Shown piece by piece: positions 15,879-23,830 of a stretch of 35,090 nucleotides of DNA. The stretch comes from Dehalococcoidia bacterium (GTDB taxonomy: Bacteria > Chloroflexota > Dehalococcoidia > GIF9 > UBA5629). Below the pieces are notes generated by a model. The model ran no database searches, was not told the DNA's origin, and saw nothing but the letters and a program-made list of their open reading frames with translations. The position numbers were made by a program, and so were the translations under genes. Position 1 is the first letter of the stretch. Each line of letters starts with the position of its first letter. The stretch covers positions 1 through 35,090 of the forward strand of contig JAFGHL010000016.1 in assembly GCA_016930155.1 (NCBI GenBank), written 5' to 3'.

Positions 15879-17357
15879 TTAAAATTTACGTGTCCATTCC
15901 TTGGGCCAGCGTTCGACAACAATCTTTTTCTGAGTAAAAAACTCCAGGGCATCAAGGCTCTGTCCATGCAAGTCACCGAAATGACTGTCTTTCCATCCGC
16001 TGAACGGGAAAAATGCCATGGGCGCGGCTATACCGATATTGATACCCATATTGCCAACCTCCGCCTCGTAGCGAAATTTCCTGGCAACCGCGCCACTGTC
16101 GGTAAATATGCACCCCATATTTCCATAGCGGCTGCCGTTGATAAGGTCTATTGCCTGATCAATGCTCTCAACGTAGATCAACCCCAGTACCGGGCCGAAT
16201 ATTTCGGTGGTGGCCACCTCGCCCTCAGGCGGCAGGCCGTCTAGAATTGTAGGACGCACAAAGCTGCCTTTCTCATAACCCTTGATAATCGTTCCCCTGC
16301 CGTCGGCGGGCACGCGAGCCCCTTCTTTTTCGCCCTGTCCTATCAAGTGCTCTATCCTGGCTTTGCTCTGATGCGTAATAACCGGCCCCATCTGCACCTT
16401 ATCATCCAGGCCGTACCCTACTATCCTCGTCCTGGCCGCATCGACAATGGCCTCGGTGAAACGGCCTTTCGCCTCACCTACGATTATAACCAGCGATCCT
16501 GCCAGGCAACGCTGGCCGGCACAGCCGAACGCACTGTCAGCCGTTATTCGCGCCGCCATTCCCATATCAGCATCGGGCATAATGACTATCGGGTTCTTGG
16601 CTCCGCCCTGGCACTGTGCCCTCTTGCCGGCGGCCGTGGCATGGCTGTAAACGTATTTAGCCACGGGCGTTGAGCCCACAAAGCTCACGGCACGGACGGC
16701 CGGACTATCCAGCAAAACATCCACCACCTCCTTGGCTCCATTAACAAGGTTCAAAACACCCGGAGGGAAGCCGGCCTGCTCAATCAGGCCGAACACCTTT
16801 TGCAGTGTACAGGGCACCTTTTCAGAAGGCTTGACCACATAGGTGTTGCCGCAGGCAACGGCATAGGGTAAAAACCAGAAAGGCACCATGCCGGGAAAGT
16901 TGAAGGGGGCAATCACTGCGCACACGCCCACAGGCTGCCTGACCATGGTCTCATCGATACCCCGTGCTATATCCTCGGAGTTATACCCCTGCATCAGCTG
17001 CGGAATACCGCAGGAGCATTCAACGTTCTCAATCAGACGGCGCGTTTCACCCCGCGCCTCCTCCAGCGTTTTGCCACACTCCATGGTTGTCATGCGCGAC
17101 AGTTCCTCAAAATGATCCTCCAGCAGGCTCTTCAATTTGAACAGGCACTGCACACGTTCCGTCGCCGGAGTTCTACGCCAGGCTGGAAAAGCATCAGCTG
17201 CTGCGTCCACCGTGTTTTTAACCTCTTCTGCGGTTGACATCCGCACCCGTCCCAATACCTCCCCGGTAGCAGGATTTATCACATCCTGCATCTCGCTCGA
17301 TTTGGACGGCAACCACTTCCCCCCTGTGTAATTCAATATATCAATCGCACTACTCAT
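15879..17357 (-). CDS. CoA-acylating aldehyde dehydrogenase, methylmalonate-semialdehyde dehydrogenase (MmsA/IolA) type
   Basis: This 492-residue protein has the MMSDH pattern: [49 protein letters not shown] in place of the Glu motif of hydrolytic aldehyde dehydrogenases, and AGQRCLAGS with catalytic Cys284. It should oxidise a semialdehyde with NAD and CoA to an acyl-CoA. I chose ATG at 17357 because GGAGG lies nine bases upstream; an in-frame ATG at 17381 would put that site inside the gene. As first gene of the operon it may handle the short aldehyde released by the following TPP enzymes. In inositol pathways the equivalent step is IolA. Confidence 0.9.
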   Translation of the reverse strand: MSSAIDILNYTGGKWLPSKSSEMQDVINPATGEVLGRVRMSTAEEVKNTVDAAADAFPAWRRTPATERVQCLFKLKSLLEDHFEELSRMTTMECGKTLEEARGETRRLIENVECSCGIPQLMQGYNSEDIARGIDETMVRQPVGVCAVIAPFNFPGMVPFWFLPYAVACGNTYVVKPSEKVPCTLQKVFGLIEQAGFPPGVLNLVNGAKEVVDVLLDSPAVRAVSFVGSTPVAKYVYSHATAAGKRAQCQGGAKNPIVIMPDADMGMAARITADSAFGCAGQRCLAGSLVIIVGEAKGRFTEAIVDAARTRIVGYGLDDKVQMGPVITHQSKARIEHLIGQGEKEGARVPADGRGTIIKGYEKGSFVRPTILDGLPPEGEVATTEIFGPVLGLIYVESIDQAIDLINGSRYGNMGCIFTDSGAVARKFRYEAEVGNMGINIGIAAPMAFFPFSGWKDSHFGDLHGQSLDALEFFTQKKIVVERWPKEWTRKF

Positions 17358-17538
17358 ATGTATTAACCTCCGGGTATCCAACCAGGCCCTGTAGCTGTAA
17401 CATAATCAGGTATTGCTACTATATTTCCTCTGCGCATCGGTCTTCCGCTCCCCCTGACTTTGTCGTAATATCCAGACAATTATACATCACCGTCTGACAT
17501 TATTCCCGCTTTTACCGGGTGCTGTTTTATGATAATAT
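17358..17538. promoter_or_regulatory. divergent promoter region between catabolic operon and TetR gene
   Basis: On the minus strand a perfect TATAAT lies at 17484-17479, giving a leader of about 115 bases for the aldehyde dehydrogenase operon; its -35 is poor. CAGAC (17473-17477) and GTCTG (17492-17496) flank this -10 symmetrically. Towards the regulator gene, TATGAT lies at 17528-17533 and a CCCG/CGGG inverted repeat at 17505-17519 covers its -35 area. These repeats are candidate sites for the adjacent TetR protein. Confidence 0.4.
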
Positions 17539-18210
17539 ATGCTGGTAACGACAGAGCGTTCGGTCTGCAGGATGAGGAAAGTACGTACATTCAGCCGTGA
17601 TACGGAACTGGTGAAGCAGCGGCGCAACCATATCGTCAAGGTAGCCACCGGGCTGATTGCCAGGCGAGGCTACAACAACATCAGCACCCGCGAACTGGCG
17701 GCGGCGCTGGGCATGAGCACGGGCGGCCTTTATCATTACATTGGATCAAAGCAGGACATCCTTTATTTAATCATTAACTTTACCTCCGATCTGACCGGTC
17801 AGGCGCTGGGACGTTTTGACCAACGGATGCTGAATGAAGCGCCCTCCCGGCAGCTCAGGCAGTCGATTGAGGTTTACCTGGATATCGTGGATAGCTATCG
17901 CGACTTCCACAACTTCGTCAACCATATCATGCTGTCGCTAACCGTGAGTGAAAGGCGCATAGTCTACCAGGCTGAGTCCAGGGTGGTGGAGTATTTCGAG
18001 AAGTTGATACTGCGGGGAATTGATCAGGGCGAGTTTGTCGACAGCGATGCCAGGCTTTTGGCACATAATATCGTGGCTATGGCCAACGCCTGGGCCAACA
18101 GAGGGTGGTACTTGAAAAAGTACTACACAATTGAGAGTTATGCCAGAGAGCAGATCAAATTGCTTCTTATTCAGCTCGAGAAGACAAAAACTGCGGAAAT
18201 AATTTATTAA
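17539..18210 (+). CDS. TetR/AcrR family transcriptional regulator
   Basis: This 223-residue protein has an N-terminal TetR helix-turn-helix (ISTRELAAALGMSTGGLYHYIGSKQDILYLI) and a helical ligand-binding C domain. The start is uncertain. ATG at 17539 lies too close to the -10-like TATGAT at 17528 to fit that promoter, and ATG at 17572 (MRKVRTFSRD) fits better, though neither has a good ribosome site. It is divergent from the six-gene operon and 15 bases upstream of the 4-hydroxybutyryl-CoA dehydratase family gene, so it likely controls both units in response to a pathway metabolite or acyl-CoA. Confidence 0.9.
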   Translation: MLVTTERSVCRMRKVRTFSRDTELVKQRRNHIVKVATGLIARRGYNNISTRELAAALGMSTGGLYHYIGSKQDILYLIINFTSDLTGQALGRFDQRMLNEAPSRQLRQSIEVYLDIVDSYRDFHNFVNHIMLSLTVSERRIVYQAESRVVEYFEKLILRGIDQGEFVDSDARLLAHNIVAMANAWANRGWYLKKYYTIESYAREQIKLLLIQLEKTKTAEIIY

Positions 18211-18225
18211 TAGATAGGAGGAGTC

Positions 18226-19722
18226 ATGACAACTAACAGTAAACCTGGTACCAAAACCCTCGGCTCCAAGAAGCAGTTCATCGACAGGTTGAGCAAGATG
18301 CGCCGGAATATATATTTCGACGGCCATCTGATCGACCGTACTGATGAGTTGCAGATGGACACCATCAATATGATCGGATCGACCTACGATTTCGCCCAGG
18401 ATCCTAAGTTCCAAAATCTTGTCCTCGCCAAAAGCCATATAACCGGAAATACCATCAACCGCTTTACGCATATCCATCAAAGCACAGAGGACCTGCACAA
18501 GAAGCAGGATATGACCCGAGCCCTCTGCCAGCAGGTAGGCGGCTGCATACAGCGCTGTATGGGCATAGATGGCGCCAATGCATGCAATGCCATATCTTTC
18601 GAGGCTGACAAGCAAAACAAAGGAGCTACCGAGTACCACAAGAATTTCCTTAAATGGATCGAGTATTTCCAGAGCAACGACCTGGTCGGATGCTGCGCCC
18701 AGACCGACGTTAAAGGCGACAGGATGAAAAGACCCAGCCAGCAGAAGGACCCTGATCTATACCTCCATATCGTGGAGCGCAAGAGCGACGGCATCGTCGT
18801 AAGCGGCTGCAAGGTGCACAATTCCGAGGCTTCCACAGCTGATGAGATCATAGTCGTGCCCACACGCTCCCTGCTGCCCGAGGAAAAGGATTGGGCAGTT
18901 GCCTTCGCCATACCAGCCGACTGGGAGGGAATAAAGCAGGTCGCGACTATCCATAACCTGAGGGAGCGCAAGCATTATAAAAAGGGAGTAATGCAGGGCG
19001 CAACAGACTCTTATACTATCTTCGACAAGGTATTCATCCCATGGGAAAGGGTATTCGTGGCCGGCGAGACCATTCACGGCGCGGTGGGCGCGCTGCTTTT
19101 CGCGCTATTCCACCGCCATAGCTACTCCGGCTGCAAACCGGCCATCGGAGACCTAATGCTGGGTACGGTGGCGCTGGCAGCCGAGTACAACGGTATTGCC
19201 AAGGCCGGCCATGTCAGGGAGAAGCTGGCGGAGTTGATCATGGTATCCGAGCTCGGATACGCGGCCGGCTTCACTGCCTCGGAGATGGGTAAGCCTGAAG
19301 TCTATATGCCCGGATTCGGCTTTGTACCCTACGGACCCGGCAGTTTCATCCCCAACTCGATCTACTGCAATGTCGGACGCTGCCTGACCGGTGAGGCGGT
19401 CTATCGCGAGGCTGAGATACTCTGCGATGTGGCGGGCGGCATCCCCGCCACCTTCCCCCATGAGGGAGACTTCCTCAATCCGGAAACCAAGGCGCTGTTG
19501 GAGAAATACACCATGCGCAATCCGGACATAAAAATCGACGATGCCATCAAGCTCTGGATGCATGCAGGTGATCTGCTCTGCTCGGCATCAGGCGGTATCG
19601 CGCAGGTCGGTGGTTTCCACGGCGGCGGCTCCCCCGTTATGGAACAGATTGCCATAACAACGCAGTATGATATCGAGTCGTGTAAAAAAATGGCCAAGAG
19701 GATAGCCGGAATAGAGAGCTAA
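18226..19722 (+). CDS. 4-hydroxybutyryl-CoA dehydratase / vinylacetyl-CoA isomerase family protein
   Basis: This 498-residue protein belongs to the HpaB/acyl-CoA-dehydrogenase-fold family. The ligands of the [4Fe-4S] cluster of 4-hydroxybutyryl-CoA dehydratase (Cys99, Cys103, His292 and Cys299 in the clostridial enzyme) are matched with the same spacing: C107, C111 (GCIQRC), H296 and C303 (HRHSYSGC). The active-site Tyr and Lys at +4 and +8 from the His are also there (Y300, K304). The flavin hydroxylases of this family lack these cysteines, so a dehydratase or isomerase role is likely. AGGAGGAGTC precedes the ATG. It is cotranscribed with the TetR gene. No other 4-hydroxybutyrate gene is in the window, so a different 4-hydroxyacyl-CoA substrate is possible. 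Confidence 0.88.
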   Translation: MTTNSKPGTKTLGSKKQFIDRLSKMRRNIYFDGHLIDRTDELQMDTINMIGSTYDFAQDPKFQNLVLAKSHITGNTINRFTHIHQSTEDLHKKQDMTRALCQQVGGCIQRCMGIDGANACNAISFEADKQNKGATEYHKNFLKWIEYFQSNDLVGCCAQTDVKGDRMKRPSQQKDPDLYLHIVERKSDGIVVSGCKVHNSEASTADEIIVVPTRSLLPEEKDWAVAFAIPADWEGIKQVATIHNLRERKHYKKGVMQGATDSYTIFDKVFIPWERVFVAGETIHGAVGALLFALFHRHSYSGCKPAIGDLMLGTVALAAEYNGIAKAGHVREKLAELIMVSELGYAAGFTASEMGKPEVYMPGFGFVPYGPGSFIPNSIYCNVGRCLTGEAVYREAEILCDVAGGIPATFPHEGDFLNPETKALLEKYTMRNPDIKIDDAIKLWMHAGDLLCSASGGIAQVGGFHGGGSPVMEQIAITTQYDIESCKKMAKRIAGIES

Positions 19723-19726
19723 CGTT

Positions 19727-19761
19727 AAGAGGCCGGACATGTTAAACGTGTCCGGCCTCTT
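19727..19761. terminator. bidirectional intrinsic terminator
   Basis: A 15-bp stem (AAGAGGCCGGACATG paired with CGTGTCCGGCCTCTT, one G-T pair) closes a TTAAA loop. It begins four bases after the dehydratase stop and lies between two converging genes. The following plus-strand sequence is only moderately T-rich. It is usable from both strands. Confidence 0.85.
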
Positions 19762-19783
19762 CTATTATCTTCCTGCGGCATTT

Positions 19784-20626
19784 TCAAGCGATTTTCTTTG
19801 TTCTGCTGAAGGCCGCAGCAATCGTTTTACGGGTAAAAGGCACTATCCTGCTATTGCAATGTACCTCATCGGCCAGATAATATTTTTTGATGAAGCCGTT
19901 GCTGTCCGATGCTATCGATTGTATATCCACATATGGGACATCGATGCTTTCACAGAAAGCCCTGAGTTTTTCGTTGAATATCCTCGATATCTCACTCCGT
20001 TCCCTTGCTTTACCCGCATAAGGCAGCGCCGTGATAAACTCCTTACTGGCCGCCGGCGGTATCCCGTGTATACAAACAGAGTAACCATCATCCCTGATTC
20101 GTTGTATGGCTACCCCGTAGCGCGCAACGGTATTATCGATCAGCGTATCGATGCTGATCGTTTTGCCGCTCTTCCCGTACTGTAAATAAATATGGACTCT
20201 GGCATCTATCTCGCCGAAAACCAGAAATACAACGTCCCGCTGCTTATTCACCCTCTTTAGGAAAAGGGCCAGATACTCCGACGACCTCGTGAAGCTTCCA
20301 GTTTTAATCAAATTATGGGCCGTCGCCTGGGATATATGATGTACCAGAAAGGGGCAGCGATAGATGAACGGCATAACATGGCTGTCTCCTATGGTATGTA
20401 TGATGCAGGTATTGAACAATCCTGCCTTCAGCCTCACCAGTGCATTGAAGCCGGCCAGCGGGGGGTACTTGAAGACCATATCCAGGAACGGGAAATAGAC
20501 GGAGCCCTGCCTTTGCAACCAGGCAAGCCTGTGTAGTTCATATTTCTTCTTCAGATCATTCATGGCGGGAGAGGTCGTCCGAAACGGCAGCTGTGAAACG
20601 ACGTATATTTTCGCTGTTGCGGTCAT
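19784..20626 (-). CDS. SGNH/GDSL-fold hydrolase-like protein
   Basis: This 280-residue protein has three blocks in SGNH order: IIHTIGDSHVMPF (block I, Ser nucleophile in GDSH), VFLVFGEIDARVH (block III position, GEID in place of GxND) and YYLADEVHCNSR (block V, Asp and His). No signal peptide or membrane helix is evident, and the N-terminal 95 residues match nothing I recognise. Similar GDSH proteins are found near glycan genes and may be esterases or acyltransferases on polysaccharide. The start at 20626 lacks a clear ribosome site; ATG 21 codons later is possible. It is convergent with the dehydratase gene across the terminator. Confidence 0.7.
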   Translation of the reverse strand: MTATAKIYVVSQLPFRTTSPAMNDLKKKYELHRLAWLQRQGSVYFPFLDMVFKYPPLAGFNALVRLKAGLFNTCIIHTIGDSHVMPFIYRCPFLVHHISQATAHNLIKTGSFTRSSEYLALFLKRVNKQRDVVFLVFGEIDARVHIYLQYGKSGKTISIDTLIDNTVARYGVAIQRIRDDGYSVCIHGIPPAASKEFITALPYAGKARERSEISRIFNEKLRAFCESIDVPYVDIQSIASDSNGFIKKYYLADEVHCNSRIVPFTRKTIAAAFSRTKKIA

Positions 20627-20667
20627 ATTATCTTATCGCAAGCACCGCAGCTTATCAACACTCCTCA

Positions 20668-20696
20668 TTGGCAGCATATCATAGCAGTGCTAAAAT
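20668..20696 (+). promoter_or_regulatory. sigma-70 promoter of the membrane protein gene
   Basis: TTGGCA (20668-20673), a 17-base spacer and TAAAAT (20691-20696). Transcription would start near 20703, about 52 bases before the ATG at 20755. Confidence 0.6.
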
Positions 20697-20754
20697 GGTC
20701 ACACGTTATTTCTCGATAGGCATTCAATCGGCGAATTGAGAAGGGGGTAGTGAA

Positions 20755-21651
20755 ATGAAGACTGGATTAATGGGCTATTTCAGTAATGCACCCGCTGCCT
20801 CGACGGGTAAAAAAGTATTGCTGATCATTTTGGGAATAACGCTTTTTGTTTCTCTTGTTCTATTGGGGCCGATAATGGCGCTACAACAAACTGTTTTCAA
20901 TCCCGACTGCGTAGCTTCCTATGTAAACGATATCGATGTGCCGGCCATGACGCACAGCTGGCTCATGGAAAATGTTGCGCCCAGGAATCCAGCGCTGGCT
21001 AAATCCGTAGAGCTTGTCGTAATCAATTTTGAGCCGCAGATAAAGGAGATTATGCGATCCTGCGTACGCAGTATATACGCATATATTCTCGATAGCCTGA
21101 AGAAAGGTAAGTTGCTGGATACGGTGACAGCTCAAAAGCCTTTGGTTGACGACCTGACAGCTCATATCCAGGCTCTGATGGACCTGCCCATCCTCAGCCC
21201 TGTATTTCAAATGCTGGGCATCAATGCGGAATCTGTAACCAAATACATAGACATCAGCCAGATAAACAGCCTTTTCGACATGCTCGAGCAGCTGGCGGAG
21301 ATAGAATCGTTGGCCGTAATTCTTATGTCCGGCCTGGTACCCCTGCTGCTGCTGGTTATCGCGCTGCTTGCAGCTATTGTCCTGATAGCGCGCCGGCCAG
21401 GATTCATTTTGGGCGAACTGGGTTTGATCTCAGCTATCAGCGGGATCATGCAGTGCATCATCATTCTGCCTGCCGGCAACATGGTCAAATCGCTGATATC
21501 CCAGTTTAACCTGCCGTCGCTGATCATAGACTGGATGCTGAGATTGGTGCAGGATTTCAGCTGTATTATCATGATATACGGCGGGGCTCTTCTGCTGGCC
21601 GGCGTTGTCCTCATCTTAATTCACAGTACAATGAGAAGAACCGGGCAGTGA
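20755..21651 (+). CDS. membrane protein of unknown function
   Basis: I do not recognise this 298-residue protein. One N-terminal membrane helix (about residues 20-44) is followed by a soluble domain of about 150 residues outside or inside the membrane, and then three helices (about 188-212, 220-240 and 265-290). The soluble part is helical, with a DLTAHIQALMDLPIL segment, and has only two cysteines, so no metal site is obvious. GAAGGGGG precedes the ATG and a good promoter lies just upstream, so it appears to be a single-gene unit convergent with the FTR-rubredoxin gene. Confidence 0.75.
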   Translation: MKTGLMGYFSNAPAASTGKKVLLIILGITLFVSLVLLGPIMALQQTVFNPDCVASYVNDIDVPAMTHSWLMENVAPRNPALAKSVELVVINFEPQIKEIMRSCVRSIYAYILDSLKKGKLLDTVTAQKPLVDDLTAHIQALMDLPILSPVFQMLGINAESVTKYIDISQINSLFDMLEQLAEIESLAVILMSGLVPLLLLVIALLAAIVLIARRPGFILGELGLISAISGIMQCIIILPAGNMVKSLISQFNLPSLIIDWMLRLVQDFSCIIMIYGGALLLAGVVLILIHSTMRRTGQ

Positions 21652-21658
21652 TGGATAG

Positions 21659-22162
21659 CTAAAGGAAACGTTCGAATCTTTCTTTTTTAGCTTTGCAGAT
21701 GGGACACATCTCGGGTGGGCCGTCCCGGGCACAGAGATATCCGCATACTTTACAGCGCCACACTGGCATCGTCACCTGCAAAGGTCCCGATGTGACTGGT
21801 ACACTATTCTTACTTCGAAGCGAGCGTGGCGGACGCCTCTCAGGAATGGATGCCAGCTCCCGCTTCCCATCCAGCACGTCCTGGGAAACATACAGGGCGC
21901 AGTAGCAGGCCCCGTATTCGACCACATCCTGGTCCCTGTAATCACAGGGGCATATTATATCCAGGTCCTCGTCCTTTTTACCGCTTGCCAGGCGGCAGGG
22001 ACATGACTCATACCCGTATCGCGCCAGGTTGACCATCAGGCCTCCTACCAGGCCTCGGGCAAAGTCGGCATCGGGATTTACATGATACCCACCCGACTCG
22101 GCATCCTTTTTACACCTCAGGTAGCCATTTTCGATGTCTGCCGGGCCGATGGGGTCATCCAT
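21659..22162 (-). CDS. ferredoxin:thioredoxin reductase catalytic-subunit-like protein fused to rubredoxin
   Basis: Residues 1-100 carry the FTR catalytic pattern: CPCR (C54 cluster, C56 redox), CPCDYRD (C71, C73 cluster) and ACYCALYV (C86 cluster, C88 redox). That is a [4Fe-4S] cluster next to a redox-active disulfide. After a basic linker (105-130), residues 134-167 form a rubredoxin-type domain with WRCKVCGY and CPICK (C137, C140, C153, C156). Similar fusions are known in methanogenic archaea as ferredoxin:disulfide reductases. I chose ATG at 22162, since an upstream in-frame start would overlap the glutaredoxin gene, which ends three bases earlier. The protein likely passes electrons one at a time to a disulfide, probably on the adjacent glutaredoxin. 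Confidence 0.9.
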   Translation of the reverse strand: MDDPIGPADIENGYLRCKKDAESGGYHVNPDADFARGLVGGLMVNLARYGYESCPCRLASGKKDEDLDIICPCDYRDQDVVEYGACYCALYVSQDVLDGKRELASIPERRPPRSLRSKNSVPVTSGPLQVTMPVWRCKVCGYLCARDGPPEMCPICKAKKERFERFL

Positions 22163-22164
22163 AC

Positions 22165-22446
22165 TCACAGTTTCAGTGCCTCTTTTATCTCTTTTTCCTT
22201 GAAACCAACGATACACTTGCTGTCATTGATCACCAGCGTGGGGAAAGAGCAATCAGGATTCCATTTCTCAATCACGGCGATGGTCTGTTCCTTCTCCTGC
22301 CCGTCAAGAAGGTCAACAAACACATAGTCATACTCAACGCCCAAATCGGTCAGCAACTGCTTGGTTTTCCTGCACCAGATGCAGGTGCTCAATGCATACA
22401 GCAGCAGCTTACCCGCATTCTTTCCGCCGACATGCTCAATAGTCAT
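22165..22446 (-). CDS. glutaredoxin family protein
   Basis: This 93-residue thioredoxin-fold protein has active site CIWC (C22, C25) after a LLLYAL strand, a cis-proline segment SFPTLVI and a C-terminal GFKEKEI helix. It is a dithiol glutaredoxin with a non-classical CxxC (CIWC, not CPYC). GAGGAGAGGTTACT precedes the ATG. The following gene, two bases away, encodes an FTR-rubredoxin fusion. This suggests the glutaredoxin is reduced by that protein and not by glutathione. Confidence 0.92.
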   Translation of the reverse strand: MTIEHVGGKNAGKLLLYALSTCIWCRKTKQLLTDLGVEYDYVFVDLLDGQEKEQTIAVIEKWNPDCSFPTLVINDSKCIVGFKEKEIKEALKL

Positions 22447-22611
22447 AGTAACCTCTCCTCAATTCACCCATCTAGATCAAATTATTTTATGCTGCTAACG
22501 AATGATATCTTAATTACAAAGGCACAGGCAAATAAGTTCGATTTTGACACCACCTGCCATCACTCTGTAATATCAACAGGTATTCTCTTTTACGAGGAGG
22601 TCTTCATCGTC

Positions 22612-23187
22612 ATGAACAAATTCAAGCTGAATGCGGCCGATGCTGTTTTCCTGCTGATCGATTTTCAGAGCAACCTCGCTGTAGCCATGAAAAAGGATGT
22701 TTATAGCAATTGCGAAAACAACGTTGACCTTATTATTAAGTCATGTGAAACGATGAAAGTGCCTGTAGTCGTAACCGAGCAATACAGCAAGGGGCTGGGC
22801 AATACAGTCGATCCAATTAAGTCCAGCCTGAAGGAGCACTACAGACCGATCGATAAGCTCAGCTTTAGCTGCTGGAGCGACCAGAACTTCCAAAACAGCT
22901 TTAAAAAATTGAACAGGAAATATGTCATGGTATCCGGTATCGAAGCACACGTGTGTGTACTGCAGTCGGTGATAGAGCTGTTGGAACAGGGCTATCACGT
23001 ACACGTTATCAGCGATACTGTATGCTCAAGGTACAAAACCGATTGGAAAAAAGCACTGAAACTGATGAGGGATGCGGGCGCGGTCATCACCACTACCGAG
23101 ATAGCGGTGTTCCAGCTGTTGCAGAGGGCTGGCATACCGGAGTTTAAAGTTATCTCGCCTCTTTTTAAGAATAAGGTAGTTAAATGA
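22612..23187 (+). CDS. isochorismatase-like cysteine hydrolase
   Basis: This 191-residue protein has the family triad: D17 (LLIDFQ), K82 (IDKLSFSC) and C115 (GIEAHVCVLQS, the non-prolyl cis bond and nucleophile). Such hydrolases act on isochorismate, nicotinamide, N-carbamoyl or similar amide substrates. The eukaryotic-like short form without extra domains resembles the ISOC subgroup, whose substrate is unclear. I chose ATG at 22612 because GAGGAGG lies 11 bases upstream; an in-frame ATG 60 codons earlier adds an unrelated stretch that overlaps the divergent glutaredoxin start region. Confidence 0.88.
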   Translation: MNKFKLNAADAVFLLIDFQSNLAVAMKKDVYSNCENNVDLIIKSCETMKVPVVVTEQYSKGLGNTVDPIKSSLKEHYRPIDKLSFSCWSDQNFQNSFKKLNRKYVMVSGIEAHVCVLQSVIELLEQGYHVHVISDTVCSRYKTDWKKALKLMRDAGAVITTTEIAVFQLLQRAGIPEFKVISPLFKNKVVK

Positions 23188-23272
23188 TTGTGTTGCAACT
23201 TCCGTTTCAATTCCGGATATATTAAAATGAATGACGGTTAACAGTAATTCATAAAGGATACAGACTGAGAAC

Positions 23273-23455
23273 ATGAAAGAATCGATAATGGAGATCATTG
23301 TGTGCCCGGTTTGCAAGGGGCCGCTAGACTTGAAGGTCGATGAAAAGAACAACGGCGAGATAACGTCAGGCTCTCTTTTCTGCGCTAAGTGCAACTACAC
23401 GTATTTGATCAAAGATAGCATCCCCAACCTGCTGCCGCCTGACATGAACGCCTGA
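23273..23455 (+). CDS. Trm112-like zinc-ribbon protein
   Basis: This 60-residue protein has two CxxC pairs (IVCPVCKGPL and LFCAKCNYTY) and ends IKDSIPNLLPPD, the pattern of Trm112/YcaR (UPF0434) proteins. Relatives support methyltransferases or act as small zinc proteins. ATG at 23288 (MEIIVCPVC) is an alternative start. It stands alone and converges on the PTPS gene, whose end is four bases away. Confidence 0.85.
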   Translation: MKESIMEIIVCPVCKGPLDLKVDEKNNGEITSGSLFCAKCNYTYLIKDSIPNLLPPDMNA

Positions 23456-23459
23456 TGTT

Positions 23460-23828
23460 TCACCCCGGACGATAAAGAGCGCATGAGTCAGGCGATTCCC
23501 AGACCTCGACACTGTCAAGATCAGCAACTCCACTGAAATCAGGCTTGAGGGCATCATAGATGGTGGATGCTATATTCTCCGCGGATGGGTTGATCCAATT
23601 AAAGGGCTCGATATCATTAAGACATTGGTGATCGTATCTGGCTGTTACTTCCGCCACCTGTCCCTTTAGAGCTGTGAAATCGTAAGCAAGCCCCGTATCG
23701 TTTAACTTGCGACACATTAATCTCACAACCACCCTGTATCTGTGGCCGTGCAGCCTCTCGCACTTACCATCATAGCCACGTAGAAAGTGTGCGGCATCAA
23801 AACTTTTTTCAACTGCGATCATATACAT
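23460..23828 (-). CDS. 6-pyruvoyltetrahydropterin synthase / QueD family protein, probable FolB-replacing PTPS
   Basis: This 122-residue COG0720 protein has zinc ligands H14 (FDAAHFL) and the HGH pair in KCERLHGHRYR, and a late catalytic Asp-His region (YDHQCLND) and Glu (VEVWES). The motif reads C-E-x-x-H-G-H. QueD and PTPS-I need the Cys, while the PTPS-III group uses a Glu next to that position to cleave dihydroneopterin, the step normally done by FolB. This protein has both. It is the last gene of a folP-folK operon without folB, two bases after folK. A role in folate synthesis is therefore more likely than queuosine alone. Confidence 0.85.
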   Translation of the reverse strand: MYMIAVEKSFDAAHFLRGYDGKCERLHGHRYRVVVRLMCRKLNDTGLAYDFTALKGQVAEVTARYDHQCLNDIEPFNWINPSAENIASTIYDALKPDFSGVADLDSVEVWESPDSCALYRPG

Positions 23829-23830
23829 AT

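Noticed and set aside
17791-17802. Perfect palindrome CTGACCGGTCAG
   Set aside because: It lies inside the TetR coding sequence, and its bases are explained by codons for Leu-Thr-Gly-Gln. It is unlike the GGTCAATGACC sites.
17938-18639. Minus-strand 233-codon frame spanning the TetR/dehydratase junction
   Set aside because: It runs antisense across two well-supported genes and resembles no family.
22432-22611. 60-codon N-terminal extension of the isochorismatase-like gene
   Set aside because: The extension has no family similarity, has no ribosome site and overlaps the glutaredoxin start. The ATG at 22612 has GAGGAGG upstream.
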